From HXMU1428-3 sp965215715 (GTDB taxonomy: Bacteria; Pseudomonadota; Alphaproteobacteria; Rhizobiales; HXMU1428-3): 64,000 nucleotides of DNA. The position numbers and the translations under genes are program-made. The notes below the pieces were generated by a model that was not told where the DNA came from, did no database searches, and saw nothing but the letters and a program-made list of their open reading frames with translations. The stretch is taken from NCBI GenBank assembly GCA_965215715.1, contig OZ244129.1, forward strand, positions 3,073,714-3,137,713. The letters are read 5' to 3'. Shown in pieces: positions 26,435-35,786 of this stretch (positions are counted from its first letter, which is position 1; every line of letters starts with the position of its first letter).

Positions 26435-26905
26435 ATGTTGCGTCTGCTTATTTTATCTGGCACTCACTTGGGGATGTTGGCAGTGGGGTTTGCTTTGGGG
26501 ATTTATCTATTGCCTATTCTTACCGCCCCGCCCAGTCTTGATAAATCTATGCTGGCCAGCACGGCCCAGTCAGCCCGTTATAAAACAGAATTTAAACGAG
26601 AGCTTAAGGGCAGTGACTTTCTCCATTGGGGTGAGGGCCGGGTGAGTTTGTCGGCGCGCAAAATTGTTCATGAGGGCAAGCTTGCCCCAGGGCCGGATTA
26701 TAAACTTTATCTTTCCAAAAGCTTTGCCGAAGATGAGGCTGGATTTTTGAAAATTAAGACTGAGGCGGTGCGCATTGGCGATGTGAAAACATTTGATGGC
26801 TTTTTGCTTGAGGTGCCTGAGAATATTAATGTTGATGATTTTTCAACAGTGATTGTTTGGTGCGAAAGTTTTGGTGAGTTTATCACCGCTGCTAAATATA
26901 AGTGA
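26435..26905 (+). CDS. DM13-domain protein with N-terminal membrane anchor
   Basis: A 156-residue protein. One hydrophobic segment near residues 5-28 (signal anchor) is followed by a DM13 domain, recognised by FLHWGEGRVSL, PGPDYKLYLSK and the final DFSTVIVWCESFGEFITAAKY, which contains the conserved Cys. DM13 domains have been proposed to take part in electron transfer or redox chemistry outside the cytoplasm; this is not proven. AGGGGGGAAGGG before the ATG is a very strong ribosome-binding site. It converges with the DUF2339 gene. Confidence 0.8.
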   Translation: MLRLLILSGTHLGMLAVGFALGIYLLPILTAPPSLDKSMLASTAQSARYKTEFKRELKGSDFLHWGEGRVSLSARKIVHEGKLAPGPDYKLYLSKSFAEDEAGFLKIKTEAVRIGDVKTFDGFLLEVPENINVDDFSTVIVWCESFGEFITAAKYK

Positions 26906-26978
26906 GTTTCAACCTTCAAAGGGATCCGCGCGCTGGGTATGATTTGAACGTGGCTCTCTGTCTTGGGAGGGGCGCTTT

Positions 26979-29684
26979 TTATCCATCAGAGCTAGAGCTT
27001 CTCTGCCTCTCCGTATCAGTTGGAATGATAACCTTTTGATAGAGATAGCCAATGCCAAGTAAGGCTATGCCAAGGCCTATGAAGGACAAGGCGCGCCATA
27101 GGCTGGACAGATGGGCTGTGTCGTAAATAAACACCTTAAATACTACCAATACCAGCAAGGGTAGGCAGGCATAGCGCAAGTTTTTGTTGTTCAGTTGCGT
27201 GCCAGCACCGAGCAGGATGAGCCCTAGGCCCAGCCAAGCAAGGGAATAACTATAGGACTCTTGGTTAGAAAAGCCGCTTACCCCTAAGAATGGGGCATGG
27301 AACAGGGCTCTGACTTCAAGTGTGACATAGGCAAACAATAACACCAGGGCTGTTATACCGGCGATTGTTGCATACAAATTCTTATGTTTGGCCGGGGTGA
27401 TGTAGTAGATGATGGCAGCCAGGAGGGCGGGCAGAGCATAGGCTATTAGCAGGTCATTGAAGATGAGGCCGGTGCCGATGCTGTCGTTTGTTATGAGTGG
27501 GTTGTAGATGATGAGAAGCCCACAAAGGATTGCCACCAAGCTTATCAGGCGCAAAATTAAAATCGCGGCATCAATGGTGGATGAGCTGCGCGATTGGAGA
27601 CCTTTTTGCAAACCAATTGACAGGCCTAGCCAGGTGGCCGTGTGCAGGCTTAATTCAAGCAAGTTCATTTTGGTTGCATAGATGTTGCCATCATGCAGCC
27701 AGTGGCGGATTTCTAGGTTGATTAAAACCGTTGTGAACAAGATGGCTGCGGCTTGTAATATGGGGACAGCTTGGTCTGCGTTTGACTTTTTGAAATAGGC
27801 GCTTGCCAGACCAAAGCTGGCGGCGGGTAGGCCATAGCCATATAGCAACCAGTTGAAAATTGGGGTGGTGCCAAGGGCGTCACCGATGATGCGTGGGTCC
27901 AGCAATAATCTGGCGCCAACAATGCCTGTGAGAATGATGGCAATGGTTTGCAAAACGGGAATGGATCGTTTGGTTGAGACCCAGGCCAGACCGAGCGTGG
28001 TTAGGGCTAGGGCGTTTGTTAGCCAGCCTTTGTTTAAGGCCATGGTCAGGCTCAGGCTTAAAAAGGCTATTGCGGTGATGGCAAAAATAGCGGTGACCAT
28101 GTCCCATTGTTTGGCTTGTTTGGTGCGGCAAAAATATTCTGTGACCAGGCTTGCACTGCCCGCCATAATGAGGCCGATGAGGGCAAAGGGGATGCTTTGT
28201 TCAAAATCGGTGGCTCTAAAATAGGTGTAGGCAAAAATAGCCAATGGCGGCATGGTCGTTATCAGGGCCCAGATGACATGGCCGCGTGATTTTAGCAGGT
28301 TGATAAACCCGGTGCCTGCAAACAGAAGGCCAAAACCTGTGCCTATCATCAGGAATTTTGACAAGTTGGGCGGGGCTATCGGGCTGCTTAAGGGATCGCG
28401 CGGAGGTGATGAGAGCGCTTCAAATGGGTTGAATGAAGGGATGTGCCAGGTCAGATAGGCAAGGCCAAATAAAATGGCGGCCAGCGGGGCTGTTAGGATC
28501 ATGCTGGGCCAGCGCCAAGCGATATACAGAAATCCACTCGTTATAAGAGTTAATATTAGGGTTGATAGTGTGCTGTAACTGTCCATGCGCAGCAAGACAA
28601 AGATGAGGATTGAAACAAGGGCCAGGGCAGGACTGGCAAGGGTGTCGATCTGGTTAGATGCTGGCAGGGGGTGAGTGTCTTCGTTTGGCTTTGGCTCTTC
28701 TTGTTTTAGGCCAAAAAAGGCGATGGTTAGCAGGCCTAGGGCGAAGGTTGTCATGGCGATTGTGTCATTTGGTTGCCAAGCGGATGCGTACCAGATGAGG
28801 CCCCAAGCGGTTGCGCAGATAAGGCCTGCAAAAGTTAGCCAAGGCCATTTTCTTACATAACAAGTGACGGTGATCGCGGCGGTGACGAATAAAAGATAAA
28901 TAAACAGCGGCCAAGCAGCAGGGTGGTCTGAGGCGACAAGGGCTGGTGTTGCGTAAGCGCCAATCAGGCCGGCTGTGGCCAGCATGGGGCCATGTATTGT
29001 TGCTGCTAGGAGTGATGCGATGGAGACCGCGCCGAGTAAAACAAAGGCCACCAGCGGGTCGAGCATATTGTAAAGAGCATATGCGGCATAACAGGTGGCA
29101 AAAAGGCCAGTTATGCCAGCAGCTGTGATAATACTGGGGATGTTGGCTGTTGGCAGGGTGTCTATTTTAATTTCAAAAGCTTTGCGGCGCAAAAGTTCAC
29201 CTGTAGCTAGCAGAGCTAGCGAGAATAAGGTGCTTAAAAGTATGCGCACAGAGGGGGTGAGGTACCCCTCGATAATTGAATGGCGAACCAGGAAAATGGC
29301 GCCCAACGCTAGAGCGATGCCGCCGATCCATACTGACCATTTGGCACCGACTTGTTTTTCAAATGAGCCTTTGGTCCTCGTTTTGATTTTGGGCTCTGGC
29401 GTTTTAAGGGGTTGAATTGTTGGGGTTTCAATTTGTGACTTTGGGCGCGCCGTTGAGGGGTGCTCTGTCTCTTGTTCTTGCCGTTGGTTGTCTTGGACTA
29501 GCTCTTCAGATGTTTGTTCTGGCAAGGATTGCTTGGAAGCGTCTTGCTCTAATTGGGCCAGGCGATCATCAAGCTTAAAGAGAAATTTTTTGTGATGATC
29601 TAACCTGTTTGCTGCTTGATTGGCTTTATAAAGTGCCAGTCCGCTTAAGATGAGTGGGGCAAGATATAACAAGAATTCAAACAT
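26979..29684 (-). CDS. DUF2339 multispanning membrane protein
   Basis: A 901-residue inner-membrane protein of the DUF2339 family. Residues 1-20 form a first membrane segment, about 25-60 a short coiled coil, and about 60-110 a polar Pro/Thr/Glu-rich linker. The family's start GAKWSVWIGGIALALGAIFLV sits near residue 115, and some 25 hydrophobic segments follow to the end. Function is unknown; the family is common in proteobacteria. The ORF is intact, and the start at 29684 places the first hydrophobic segment at the very N-terminus. No operon partner is visible. Confidence 0.82.
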   Translation of the reverse strand: MFEFLLYLAPLILSGLALYKANQAANRLDHHKKFLFKLDDRLAQLEQDASKQSLPEQTSEELVQDNQRQEQETEHPSTARPKSQIETPTIQPLKTPEPKIKTRTKGSFEKQVGAKWSVWIGGIALALGAIFLVRHSIIEGYLTPSVRILLSTLFSLALLATGELLRRKAFEIKIDTLPTANIPSIITAAGITGLFATCYAAYALYNMLDPLVAFVLLGAVSIASLLAATIHGPMLATAGLIGAYATPALVASDHPAAWPLFIYLLFVTAAITVTCYVRKWPWLTFAGLICATAWGLIWYASAWQPNDTIAMTTFALGLLTIAFFGLKQEEPKPNEDTHPLPASNQIDTLASPALALVSILIFVLLRMDSYSTLSTLILTLITSGFLYIAWRWPSMILTAPLAAILFGLAYLTWHIPSFNPFEALSSPPRDPLSSPIAPPNLSKFLMIGTGFGLLFAGTGFINLLKSRGHVIWALITTMPPLAIFAYTYFRATDFEQSIPFALIGLIMAGSASLVTEYFCRTKQAKQWDMVTAIFAITAIAFLSLSLTMALNKGWLTNALALTTLGLAWVSTKRSIPVLQTIAIILTGIVGARLLLDPRIIGDALGTTPIFNWLLYGYGLPAASFGLASAYFKKSNADQAVPILQAAAILFTTVLINLEIRHWLHDGNIYATKMNLLELSLHTATWLGLSIGLQKGLQSRSSSTIDAAILILRLISLVAILCGLLIIYNPLITNDSIGTGLIFNDLLIAYALPALLAAIIYYITPAKHKNLYATIAGITALVLLFAYVTLEVRALFHAPFLGVSGFSNQESYSYSLAWLGLGLILLGAGTQLNNKNLRYACLPLLVLVVFKVFIYDTAHLSSLWRALSFIGLGIALLGIGYLYQKVIIPTDTERQRSSSSDG

Positions 29685-30165
29685 TTTGGTGGGGCTTTCG
29701 AAACGGATATGAGTGTAGATTAAAAATACTATACACTGTTTAATTTATTTTTCAAATGTTTTTGTTTTCATTGTTCGTTTGGTTTTTTATTGGGCATAGC
29801 ATATGAATTAACAAGCTTTTTTAAGGTTAAAATGTGCAGATATCCTTTTATCTATCTTATTGTTTTATAATATTAAAATACCTATTGATGACATTGCATT
29901 ATTTATGCTGACCAGGGTGTTTATTTGCCTCATCGCATAAGAAAAAATGGGTAGCCCTTAGACATAAACAGAAAATTTTGTGGTCTGGTTAGGCTTATCT
30001 TTTTAAAGGTTATTTGAGTGACAGTTTTTGAGGGGTAAGAAAAGCAGCTTTATTATTGCGTTGTTAAGATATAGAAGAGTTGAAAAAATGCCTTGATGTT
30101 ATTGCCCGTGTTCCTCTTTGGTTTTGGAAGAGTGAATTTGCGTGGCTGATATGTTTGTGTGAGAT
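29685..30165. other. Intergenic region before the polysaccharide locus
   Basis: About 480 AT-rich bases holding the divergent promoters of the DUF2339 gene and the UDP-sugar dehydrogenase. AGTGTA...TACACT (about 29711-29736) forms a loose dyad. No gene or RNA structure could be supported, and no exact promoter could be chosen. Confidence 0.5.
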
Positions 30166-31443
30166 ATGATAAGTTTAGATAAGTTAAAAATTGCCGTTAT
30201 TGGTTTGGGATATGTTGGCTTGCCTTTGGCAGTGGAGTTTGGCAAAAAATTTTCCACTGTTGGGTTTGATATTCAGCAAAAAAGAGTTGATGAGTTATTG
30301 AAGGGGCATGATAGCACTCTTGAAGTAAGCCAAGACGAACTAAGTGAAGCTGAAAAGTTGAGTTATTCCTCTAGCGCTGAGGATCTTGGCGATTGTAATT
30401 GCTATATTGTGACTGTGCCAACGCCCGTTGATGAGCACAAACAGCCTAATTTAACCCCATTAATCGAAGCTTCAAAAACCGTTGGGGGTGTTTTAAAAAC
30501 AGGTGATTTTGTCATCTATGAATCAACAGTTTACCCGGGGGCGACGGAAGAAGACTGCGTTCCTATTTTAGAGCAGTACTCAGGATTGAAATTTAATAAA
30601 GACTTTTATTGCGGTTATAGTCCTGAGCGGATCAATCCGGGTGATAAAGAGCACCGGCTTACGACCATAAAAAAAGTAACCTCTGGGTCTACAGAGCAAG
30701 CGGCAGATTTTATTGATAAGCTTTATAAAGAAATCATCACTGTTGGGACGCATAAAGCTGAAAGCATAAAGGTGGCTGAGGCGGCTAAAGTGATTGAAAA
30801 CACTCAAAGAGATTTGAACATTGCTCTTATCAATGAGTTGGCTATGATTTTTAATCGCTTGGATATTGATACGGAGGCGGTTTTAAAAGCTGCGGGGAGT
30901 AAATGGAATTTTTTGCCATTCCGGCCCGGGATTGTTGGCGGGCACTGTATCGGGGTTGATCCTTATTATCTAACGCATAAAGCCCAAGCTATAGGTTATC
31001 ATCCTGAGGTTATTTTGGCTGGTCGGCGCATCAATGATGGCATGGGGATTTATGTTGCCTCTCAGCTTATTAAAACCATGACCAGGAAAAACATTCGCGT
31101 TGCAGGGTCTAAGGTTTTGGTGATGGGGCTCACTTTTAAAGAGAATTGTCCTGACCTTAGAAATACGCGTGTGGTGGATATTATTGCTGAATTGCAAGAT
31201 TATAGTTGTCAGGTTGATGTTTATGACCCTTGGGTGTCACCGCAAGGGGCAAAAGAAGAATATGGGTTAGAGTTGCGCCAAGAGTTAGAGGAAGATGAGT
31301 ATGATGCCATCATCCTTGCGGTTGCTCATGATCAGTTTAAAGAATTGGATGTGAGCCGTATAAAGAAGTTGGGAAAAGCCCAGCATGTTCTTTATGATTT
31401 GAAAAATTTGTTTGCAGCTCATGAAACGGATCAACGGTTATAA
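30166..31443 (+). CDS. UDP-sugar 6-dehydrogenase, TviB/WbpA type (likely UDP-HexNAc)
   Basis: A 425-residue NAD-dependent enzyme that oxidises C6 of a UDP-sugar to a uronic acid. The Rossmann loop is VIGLGYVGLPLA; the catalytic Cys is in GGHCIGVDPYY; SPERINPGDKEHRL is typical of the TviB/WbpA/VipA group, which acts on UDP-GlcNAc or UDP-ManNAc rather than UDP-glucose. It opens the surface-polysaccharide region and probably supplies an acidic sugar. The substrate is inferred from motif resemblance only. The ribosome-binding site before ATG 30166 is weak (GTGAGA). Confidence 0.88.
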   Translation: MISLDKLKIAVIGLGYVGLPLAVEFGKKFSTVGFDIQQKRVDELLKGHDSTLEVSQDELSEAEKLSYSSSAEDLGDCNCYIVTVPTPVDEHKQPNLTPLIEASKTVGGVLKTGDFVIYESTVYPGATEEDCVPILEQYSGLKFNKDFYCGYSPERINPGDKEHRLTTIKKVTSGSTEQAADFIDKLYKEIITVGTHKAESIKVAEAAKVIENTQRDLNIALINELAMIFNRLDIDTEAVLKAAGSKWNFLPFRPGIVGGHCIGVDPYYLTHKAQAIGYHPEVILAGRRINDGMGIYVASQLIKTMTRKNIRVAGSKVLVMGLTFKENCPDLRNTRVVDIIAELQDYSCQVDVYDPWVSPQGAKEEYGLELRQELEEDEYDAIILAVAHDQFKELDVSRIKKLGKAQHVLYDLKNLFAAHETDQRL

Positions 31444-31502
31444 AGTTAATGTATCTTTTTATGATCTTTTTTTATTTAACTATCTGAAAAGGGATACTGT
31501 CA

Positions 31503-32063
31503 GTGCGTCTCATTGATTTTGTGGCATCATTTTTGGGTCTTATCTTATTAGCACCATTTATGATTATTATCCCCGTTCTTATCAAGCTGGAGACGCCAGG
31601 GCCTGTTTTGTTTCGGCAAGAGCGTGTTGGCCTTAAAGGCAAGCTATTTACCTGCTTAAAGTTTCGAACCATGTATGTGAATACTGAAAATCGCCCCACT
31701 CATGAAGTGCAAAAATCGTCTATTACAAAAGTTGGGGCTATATTGCGTGGCACAAAACTTGATGAAATACCACAATTAATCAATGTTTTGGCTGGTCATA
31801 TGGCTTTGGTTGGGCCTCGTCCTTGTTTGCCTTCGCAAAATGAGTTGATTGAAGCAAGAGATCAAGGGGGGGCTTTAGATGTCTTGCCAGGGATTACGGG
31901 GCTTGCCCAAATCAATCATATTGATATGTCGGAGCCTGAACGGCTTGCGCGCATGGATTCTTTTTATGCCAAGACACGCACGATGTGGGGGGATATTAAG
32001 ATTATTATTTTGACATTTGTTTATATTGTAAAGCCCAACAGATCTTCCGGTCGGGTTGGTTAG
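31503..32063 (+). CDS. Initiating sugar-phosphate transferase (PglC-like polyprenyl-phosphate enzyme)
   Basis: A 186-residue monotopic phosphoglycosyl transferase, the compact PglC-like form. One N-terminal membrane hairpin (FVASFLGLILLAPFMIIIPVL) is followed by the catalytic core: KFRTM, then GTKLDEIPQL with the conserved Asp-Glu dyad, and VGPRPCLPSQNELI. It moves a sugar phosphate from a UDP-sugar to undecaprenyl phosphate to start a repeat unit. GTG 31503 has AAAAGGGA upstream. It lies 59 bases after the dehydrogenase gene and before an SDR enzyme, a common O-antigen/EPS arrangement. Confidence 0.9.
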   Translation: MRLIDFVASFLGLILLAPFMIIIPVLIKLETPGPVLFRQERVGLKGKLFTCLKFRTMYVNTENRPTHEVQKSSITKVGAILRGTKLDEIPQLINVLAGHMALVGPRPCLPSQNELIEARDQGGALDVLPGITGLAQINHIDMSEPERLARMDSFYAKTRTMWGDIKIIILTFVYIVKPNRSSGRVG

Positions 32064-32138
32064 GATCGAGACTTTGTTATCCTATTAGAAATTTTATGGA
32101 CTTGAATTGTTTCTGTTGTTTTTGGAAGAAAGAATAAT

Positions 32139-33083
32139 GTGGCGATGACGAGAATTTTAATAACAGGGGCGACGGGGTTTATTGGCAAACATTTCATTTC
32201 AAACATTATAAATCAAAATCAAGGTTTTACGATAAGGGCTGTTGTTCGGCACAAGATAGACCAATTGCCTGAAGAGGTTGAACAGTATGTCTTGGGAGAT
32301 TTTATGGACCTTCCTAATTGGGAGGAAGCTGTTCAGTCTTGTGATTTTGTTGTGCATCTGGCGGCCATTGCAGGTGTGGGAAATAAGAAAACGCCTGAGA
32401 GTGAAAAATGTTTGGAGCTTGTAAATGTTCAGACCAGTGAAGCTTTGGCACAGGCCGCGGTTAAGGCGGGTGTGAAACGGTTTGTTTTTTTAAGTAGTAT
32501 TAAAGTTTGCGGTGACACTTCGCAGATACCCATTACTGAAGACCATAGGGTGCATTGTGAAGATGGATATGCTCGCTCAAAATATTTGGCTGAACGGAAA
32601 ATTTTAGCTGTTGCTGACAAGACTGATATGGATGTTGTGATCGTGCGTCCTCCTCTTGTATATGGTCCAGCTGTAAAGGGAAATTTTGCTAAGTTAATAA
32701 GCTTGGCAAATCAAGGGTGGCCGCTTCCTTTTGGGGGTGTTGAAAACCAAAGGACTTTATGTGCGGTGGATAATCTTACTGATTTTATTGTTACTGCGTT
32801 AGAGCATCCGCGGGCTGCAAATGAAGTGTTTTGTGTGGCGGATGGGCGTTCATTGTCGACGATTGAACTGGTTCGGTTATTGGCAGATGCTCAAAATAAA
32901 AAAATTAAGATCATTCCTTTTTCAGGGGCTGCCTTAAACACTGTTTTGAAATTGCTAGGCAAAAGAAATGTCGCTGATCGGTTGTTTGGCTCGTTGGTTG
33001 TTTGTCCAAAAAAGGCCGAGATGGTTTTAAATTGGCAACCGCGTATGAAACCATCTGATGCCTTTATTGACTATTTTCGATAG
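32139..33083 (+). CDS. NAD-dependent SDR sugar epimerase/reductase (WbpV-like)
   Basis: A 314-residue extended short-chain dehydrogenase. The nucleotide loop is TGATGFIGKH, the catalytic Ser is in FLSSIKV, and YARSK supplies Tyr and Lys. RPPLVYGPAVKGNFAKL resembles WbpV-like enzymes that work on UDP-HexNAc intermediates (4-keto reduction towards QuiNAc or FucNAc). Its position directly after the initiating transferase suggests it makes the first sugar of the repeat unit. Start GTG 32139 fits GGAAGA upstream; ATG 32145 is an alternative. The exact product is uncertain. Confidence 0.8.
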   Translation: MAMTRILITGATGFIGKHFISNIINQNQGFTIRAVVRHKIDQLPEEVEQYVLGDFMDLPNWEEAVQSCDFVVHLAAIAGVGNKKTPESEKCLELVNVQTSEALAQAAVKAGVKRFVFLSSIKVCGDTSQIPITEDHRVHCEDGYARSKYLAERKILAVADKTDMDVVIVRPPLVYGPAVKGNFAKLISLANQGWPLPFGGVENQRTLCAVDNLTDFIVTALEHPRAANEVFCVADGRSLSTIELVRLLADAQNKKIKIIPFSGAALNTVLKLLGKRNVADRLFGSLVVCPKKAEMVLNWQPRMKPSDAFIDYFR

Positions 33084-33350
33084 ATATAAAATTGCGTTTT
33101 GTTTGCTGTGATAGGTTTTTTATTTGTCATGCAAGTTAGGGCGATAAATATTGTGTTTTAAGGAGCCAGTTTAGCCGTAGGGAAAAGTTTTTTGCTCACA
33201 ATCTTAAGGTAAATATAGTTATTGTTTGTTTTGGAGCACATCAGTGTCAGGAAAATCTATATTTTTGTTGTAGATTTTAGATCGTTAGATTAAGAAATTA
33301 GTTAACCTCTTGCTAGGTGAGTGTTTTTTGAGATCTGAGAGTGTTTTACG

Positions 33351-33860
33351 GTGCTGAAAGAGAAATGGTATCTCGTTAAATTAAAACCGAATGGTTTTGA
33401 AAGAGCCGTTGTTAATTTTGAGCGTCAAGGGATCGAAACGTTTATGCCTTGGGCTTTGCGGCGGGGGCGTGCTGGCAAACGATATGTTCAAAAAAAACAG
33501 CCATTATTTTTAGGTTATCTGTTTGTTGCGTTTGATCCTGATGTTGTAGCCTGGCGCACGATTAACAGTACTTACGGTGTATCTCATGTCGTGACTTTTG
33601 GCAGCCAAGAGCCTGCCCATTTACCTGAAGAACTGATTTCTGGTTTAAAGGCAAGGTGCGATGATCGAAATTTTTTGTTGCCTCCTTTGGATTTAAGAAT
33701 TGGTGAAAAAGTTAAAATTATTGCTGGGCCGTTTACAGATTATATCGCCACCATTGAAACTCTGCCTTCTGAAACCCGTTTGGGTATACTATTTGATTGT
33801 CTGGGTAATAAAATTCCGGCAGAAATTGGTGTTGGCAATGTCGAGCGGATCGTTGATTGA
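33351..33860 (+). CDS. NusG/RfaH-like operon-specific antiterminator
   Basis: A 169-residue NusG paralogue. The NGN domain opens KEKWYLVKLKPNGFERAVVNF, continues with GIETFMPW and PLFLGYLFVAFD, and a KOW region follows (IGEKVKIIAGPFTDYIATIE). Specialised paralogues such as RfaH or UpxY keep RNA polymerase going through long polysaccharide operons. Its site inside the locus, just before the main biosynthetic genes, fits that role. The start GTG 33351 follows 267 bases without a gene. The recruiting sequence is unknown; a weak ops-like octamer lies at 33989. Confidence 0.85.
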   Translation: MLKEKWYLVKLKPNGFERAVVNFERQGIETFMPWALRRGRAGKRYVQKKQPLFLGYLFVAFDPDVVAWRTINSTYGVSHVVTFGSQEPAHLPEELISGLKARCDDRNFLLPPLDLRIGEKVKIIAGPFTDYIATIETLPSETRLGILFDCLGNKIPAEIGVGNVERIVD

Positions 33861-34014
33861 TTTTTTATAATGTTGTTGCTTTCTCAAAAAAATATGTTAC
33901 CAATACACACATGATGTTCATTATTGAACACGATGTTGTCGTTAGCCGTTTTGTTTGGAATAGGCTTTTTTTATGAGTCTGTTGCGGTGCGGTAGCCATG
34001 TACTTTGATGGTGC

Positions 34015-34159
34015 TAGAACATCTCACATTGTTTTGAATCCATGCGTCATGCACTTGTCTGTTTGTTTATGCGTGTCTTTCTTGCTTGGCGCTTTAGCTT
34101 GCCCACCAGCAACCGGGCTATTCACAAAACCGGTACCCACTTTTATGCGACACGCACTC
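34015..34159. repeat. ~105-bp intergenic repeat carrying an extra 35-nt module
   Basis: The ends match the repeat at 2378-2586 (TAGAACAT... to CACAAAACCGGTACCCAC and GCGACACGC). Between GCGTGTCTTT and TTCACAAAACC an extra 35 nt (34086-34120) is present, which resembles the centre of the 24.6-kb MITE-like element. It ends about 25 bases before the EPS regulator start. The remainder of 33861-34183 holds no gene. Confidence 0.8.
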
Positions 34160-34183
34160 GCCATTGTAATTTGATGTAAGACA

Positions 34184-34540
34184 TTGCCTCAATCATTTCC
34201 CAAAGAAAATAAATCTGAAGACACAAAATTCCGGGTTTTACGGCTTTTGGAAGAAAACTCTGAACTTACGCAGCGTCAGATTGCGGATCAGCTTGGCGTT
34301 AGTCTTGGGGGTATCAACTATTGCCTGAAGGCTTTGATTGATAAAGGGTTTGTGAAAATTCAAAACTTTCAGGAAAGCAAAAATAAAGTTGGTTATGCTT
34401 ACCTTTTGACCCCGAAAGGTATTTACGAAAAATCTCAGCTTACGGCCCGTTTCTTAAAAAGAAAAATGAAAGAATACGAGGCTCTTAAGGCTGAAATTCA
34501 AGCTTTGCAGGCTGATCTTGATGATGATAAGAAGGGGTGA
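34184..34540 (+). CDS. MarR-family EPS-associated transcriptional regulator
   Basis: A 118-residue winged-helix protein of the EPS-associated MarR family. The DNA-binding part is TQRQIADQLGVSLGGINYCLKALIDKGFV, and the C-terminus is a helical, charged tail (RKMKEYEALKAEIQALQ). Family members are found inside exopolysaccharide loci, as here. The start is TTG 34184; an in-frame TGA four codons upstream rules out a longer version, and no clear ribosome-binding site is present, so expression may be low. The repeat copy ends just upstream, so the promoter may lie in it. Confidence 0.82.
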   Translation: MPQSFPKENKSEDTKFRVLRLLEENSELTQRQIADQLGVSLGGINYCLKALIDKGFVKIQNFQESKNKVGYAYLLTPKGIYEKSQLTARFLKRKMKEYEALKAEIQALQADLDDDKKG

Positions 34541-34647
34541 TTTTGTTGATGTATCTTGTTCAATTGTGTGTCGTTTATATTTGGGAGCTTTGGTGAGATG
34601 ATTGAAATTGTTTTGAGAGGGAATGTCATTTTGCAGGTAAGCTTGAT

Positions 34648-35664
34648 ATGAAAGTGCTTGTTACTGGATCGGCTGGTTTTATTGGGTCGGCTTTGTGTTT
34701 GCGATTGTTAGAGCGCGGTGATCAAGTGATTGGTATTGATAATCACAATGATTATTATGACCCTTTGCTAAAAGAGGCTCGGTTAGCGCGCTATGTTGAT
34801 CATGAAGCCTATACGCATATCCGTGCTGATTTGGCTGAGCGAGAAACCATTGCAGATATTTTTGCAACCCATACACCTGATCGGGTTGTTAATTTGGCTG
34901 CCCAGGCTGGGGTGCGCCATTCGATTGAAAACCCATTCGTATATATTGATAGTAATATTGTTGGTTTTACTCATATTTTAGAAGGCTGCCGACATCATGA
35001 TGTAGAGCATTTGGTTTATGCTAGCAGTTCCAGTGTGTATGGCGCCAATACATCAATGCCTTTTTCTGTGCAGGACAATGTTGATCATCCATTAAGTTTG
35101 TATGCGGCAAGTAAGAAGGCAAATGAGCTGATGGCCCATACATACAGCCATCTATATGGATTGCCGACAACCGGGTTGAGATTTTTTACCGTCTATGGCC
35201 CATGGGGCCGGCCTGATATGGCTTTATTTAAATTTACCAAAGCTATTTTGGAAGATCAGCCGATAGAAGTTTTTAATTACGGTAAACATAGGCGCGATTT
35301 TACTTATATTGATGATATTGTAGAAGGTGTTATTCGTGTGCTAGATAAGCCGGCGGTTGCAAATGAGCAATGGAGTGGATCTCAGCCGGATCCGGCGACA
35401 AGTGCAGCTGCTTGGCGGGTTTATAATATTGGTAACAATAAACCGGTTGAGTTGAATGACTATATTCAGGCGATTGAGACTGCTTTAGGCAAAAAAGCCA
35501 AGAAAGAACTTTTGCCCCTGCAACCGGGGGATGTGCCTGATACATATGCAGATGTTTCACATCTTGAAGCTGACTTACATTACAGGCCCTCGATATCTAT
35601 TGAAGAGGGTATTAAGAATTTTATTAACTGGTATCTTGACTTTTATTCTTCAAACTCTGGCTAA
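34648..35664 (+). CDS. UDP-glucuronate 4-epimerase (CapI/LpsL-like)
   Basis: A 338-residue extended SDR. The NAD loop is TGSAGFIGSAL, followed by GIDNHNDYYDPLLKEARL, a segment diagnostic of UDP-glucuronate 4-epimerases of the CapI/LpsL/WbnF type. The catalytic site shows ASSSSVYG and YAASKKANE. LRFFTVYGPWGRPDMA is also typical. It interconverts UDP-glucuronate and UDP-galacturonate. The dehydrogenase at 30.2 kb might provide a related acid. ATG 34648 has only a weak AGGT upstream. Confidence 0.92.
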   Translation: MKVLVTGSAGFIGSALCLRLLERGDQVIGIDNHNDYYDPLLKEARLARYVDHEAYTHIRADLAERETIADIFATHTPDRVVNLAAQAGVRHSIENPFVYIDSNIVGFTHILEGCRHHDVEHLVYASSSSVYGANTSMPFSVQDNVDHPLSLYAASKKANELMAHTYSHLYGLPTTGLRFFTVYGPWGRPDMALFKFTKAILEDQPIEVFNYGKHRRDFTYIDDIVEGVIRVLDKPAVANEQWSGSQPDPATSAAAWRVYNIGNNKPVELNDYIQAIETALGKKAKKELLPLQPGDVPDTYADVSHLEADLHYRPSISIEEGIKNFINWYLDFYSSNSG

Positions 35665-35786
35665 GACTATTAAACCAGCATTCCTGCTCATCATCTGAGT
35701 GGTGAAGAATTTGTGATAGATATGAGGTTTGCGTAATTTGTGAGGGGGAACAAATTTCTCCTCACCTTAAATTGGGGCGTGGTTTA

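Noticed and set aside
33989..33996. ops element for RfaH-type recruitment
   Set aside because: Only eight bases agree with the ops core and the downstream conserved T is missing; a chance match is likely. It is mentioned with the regulators only as a weak hint.
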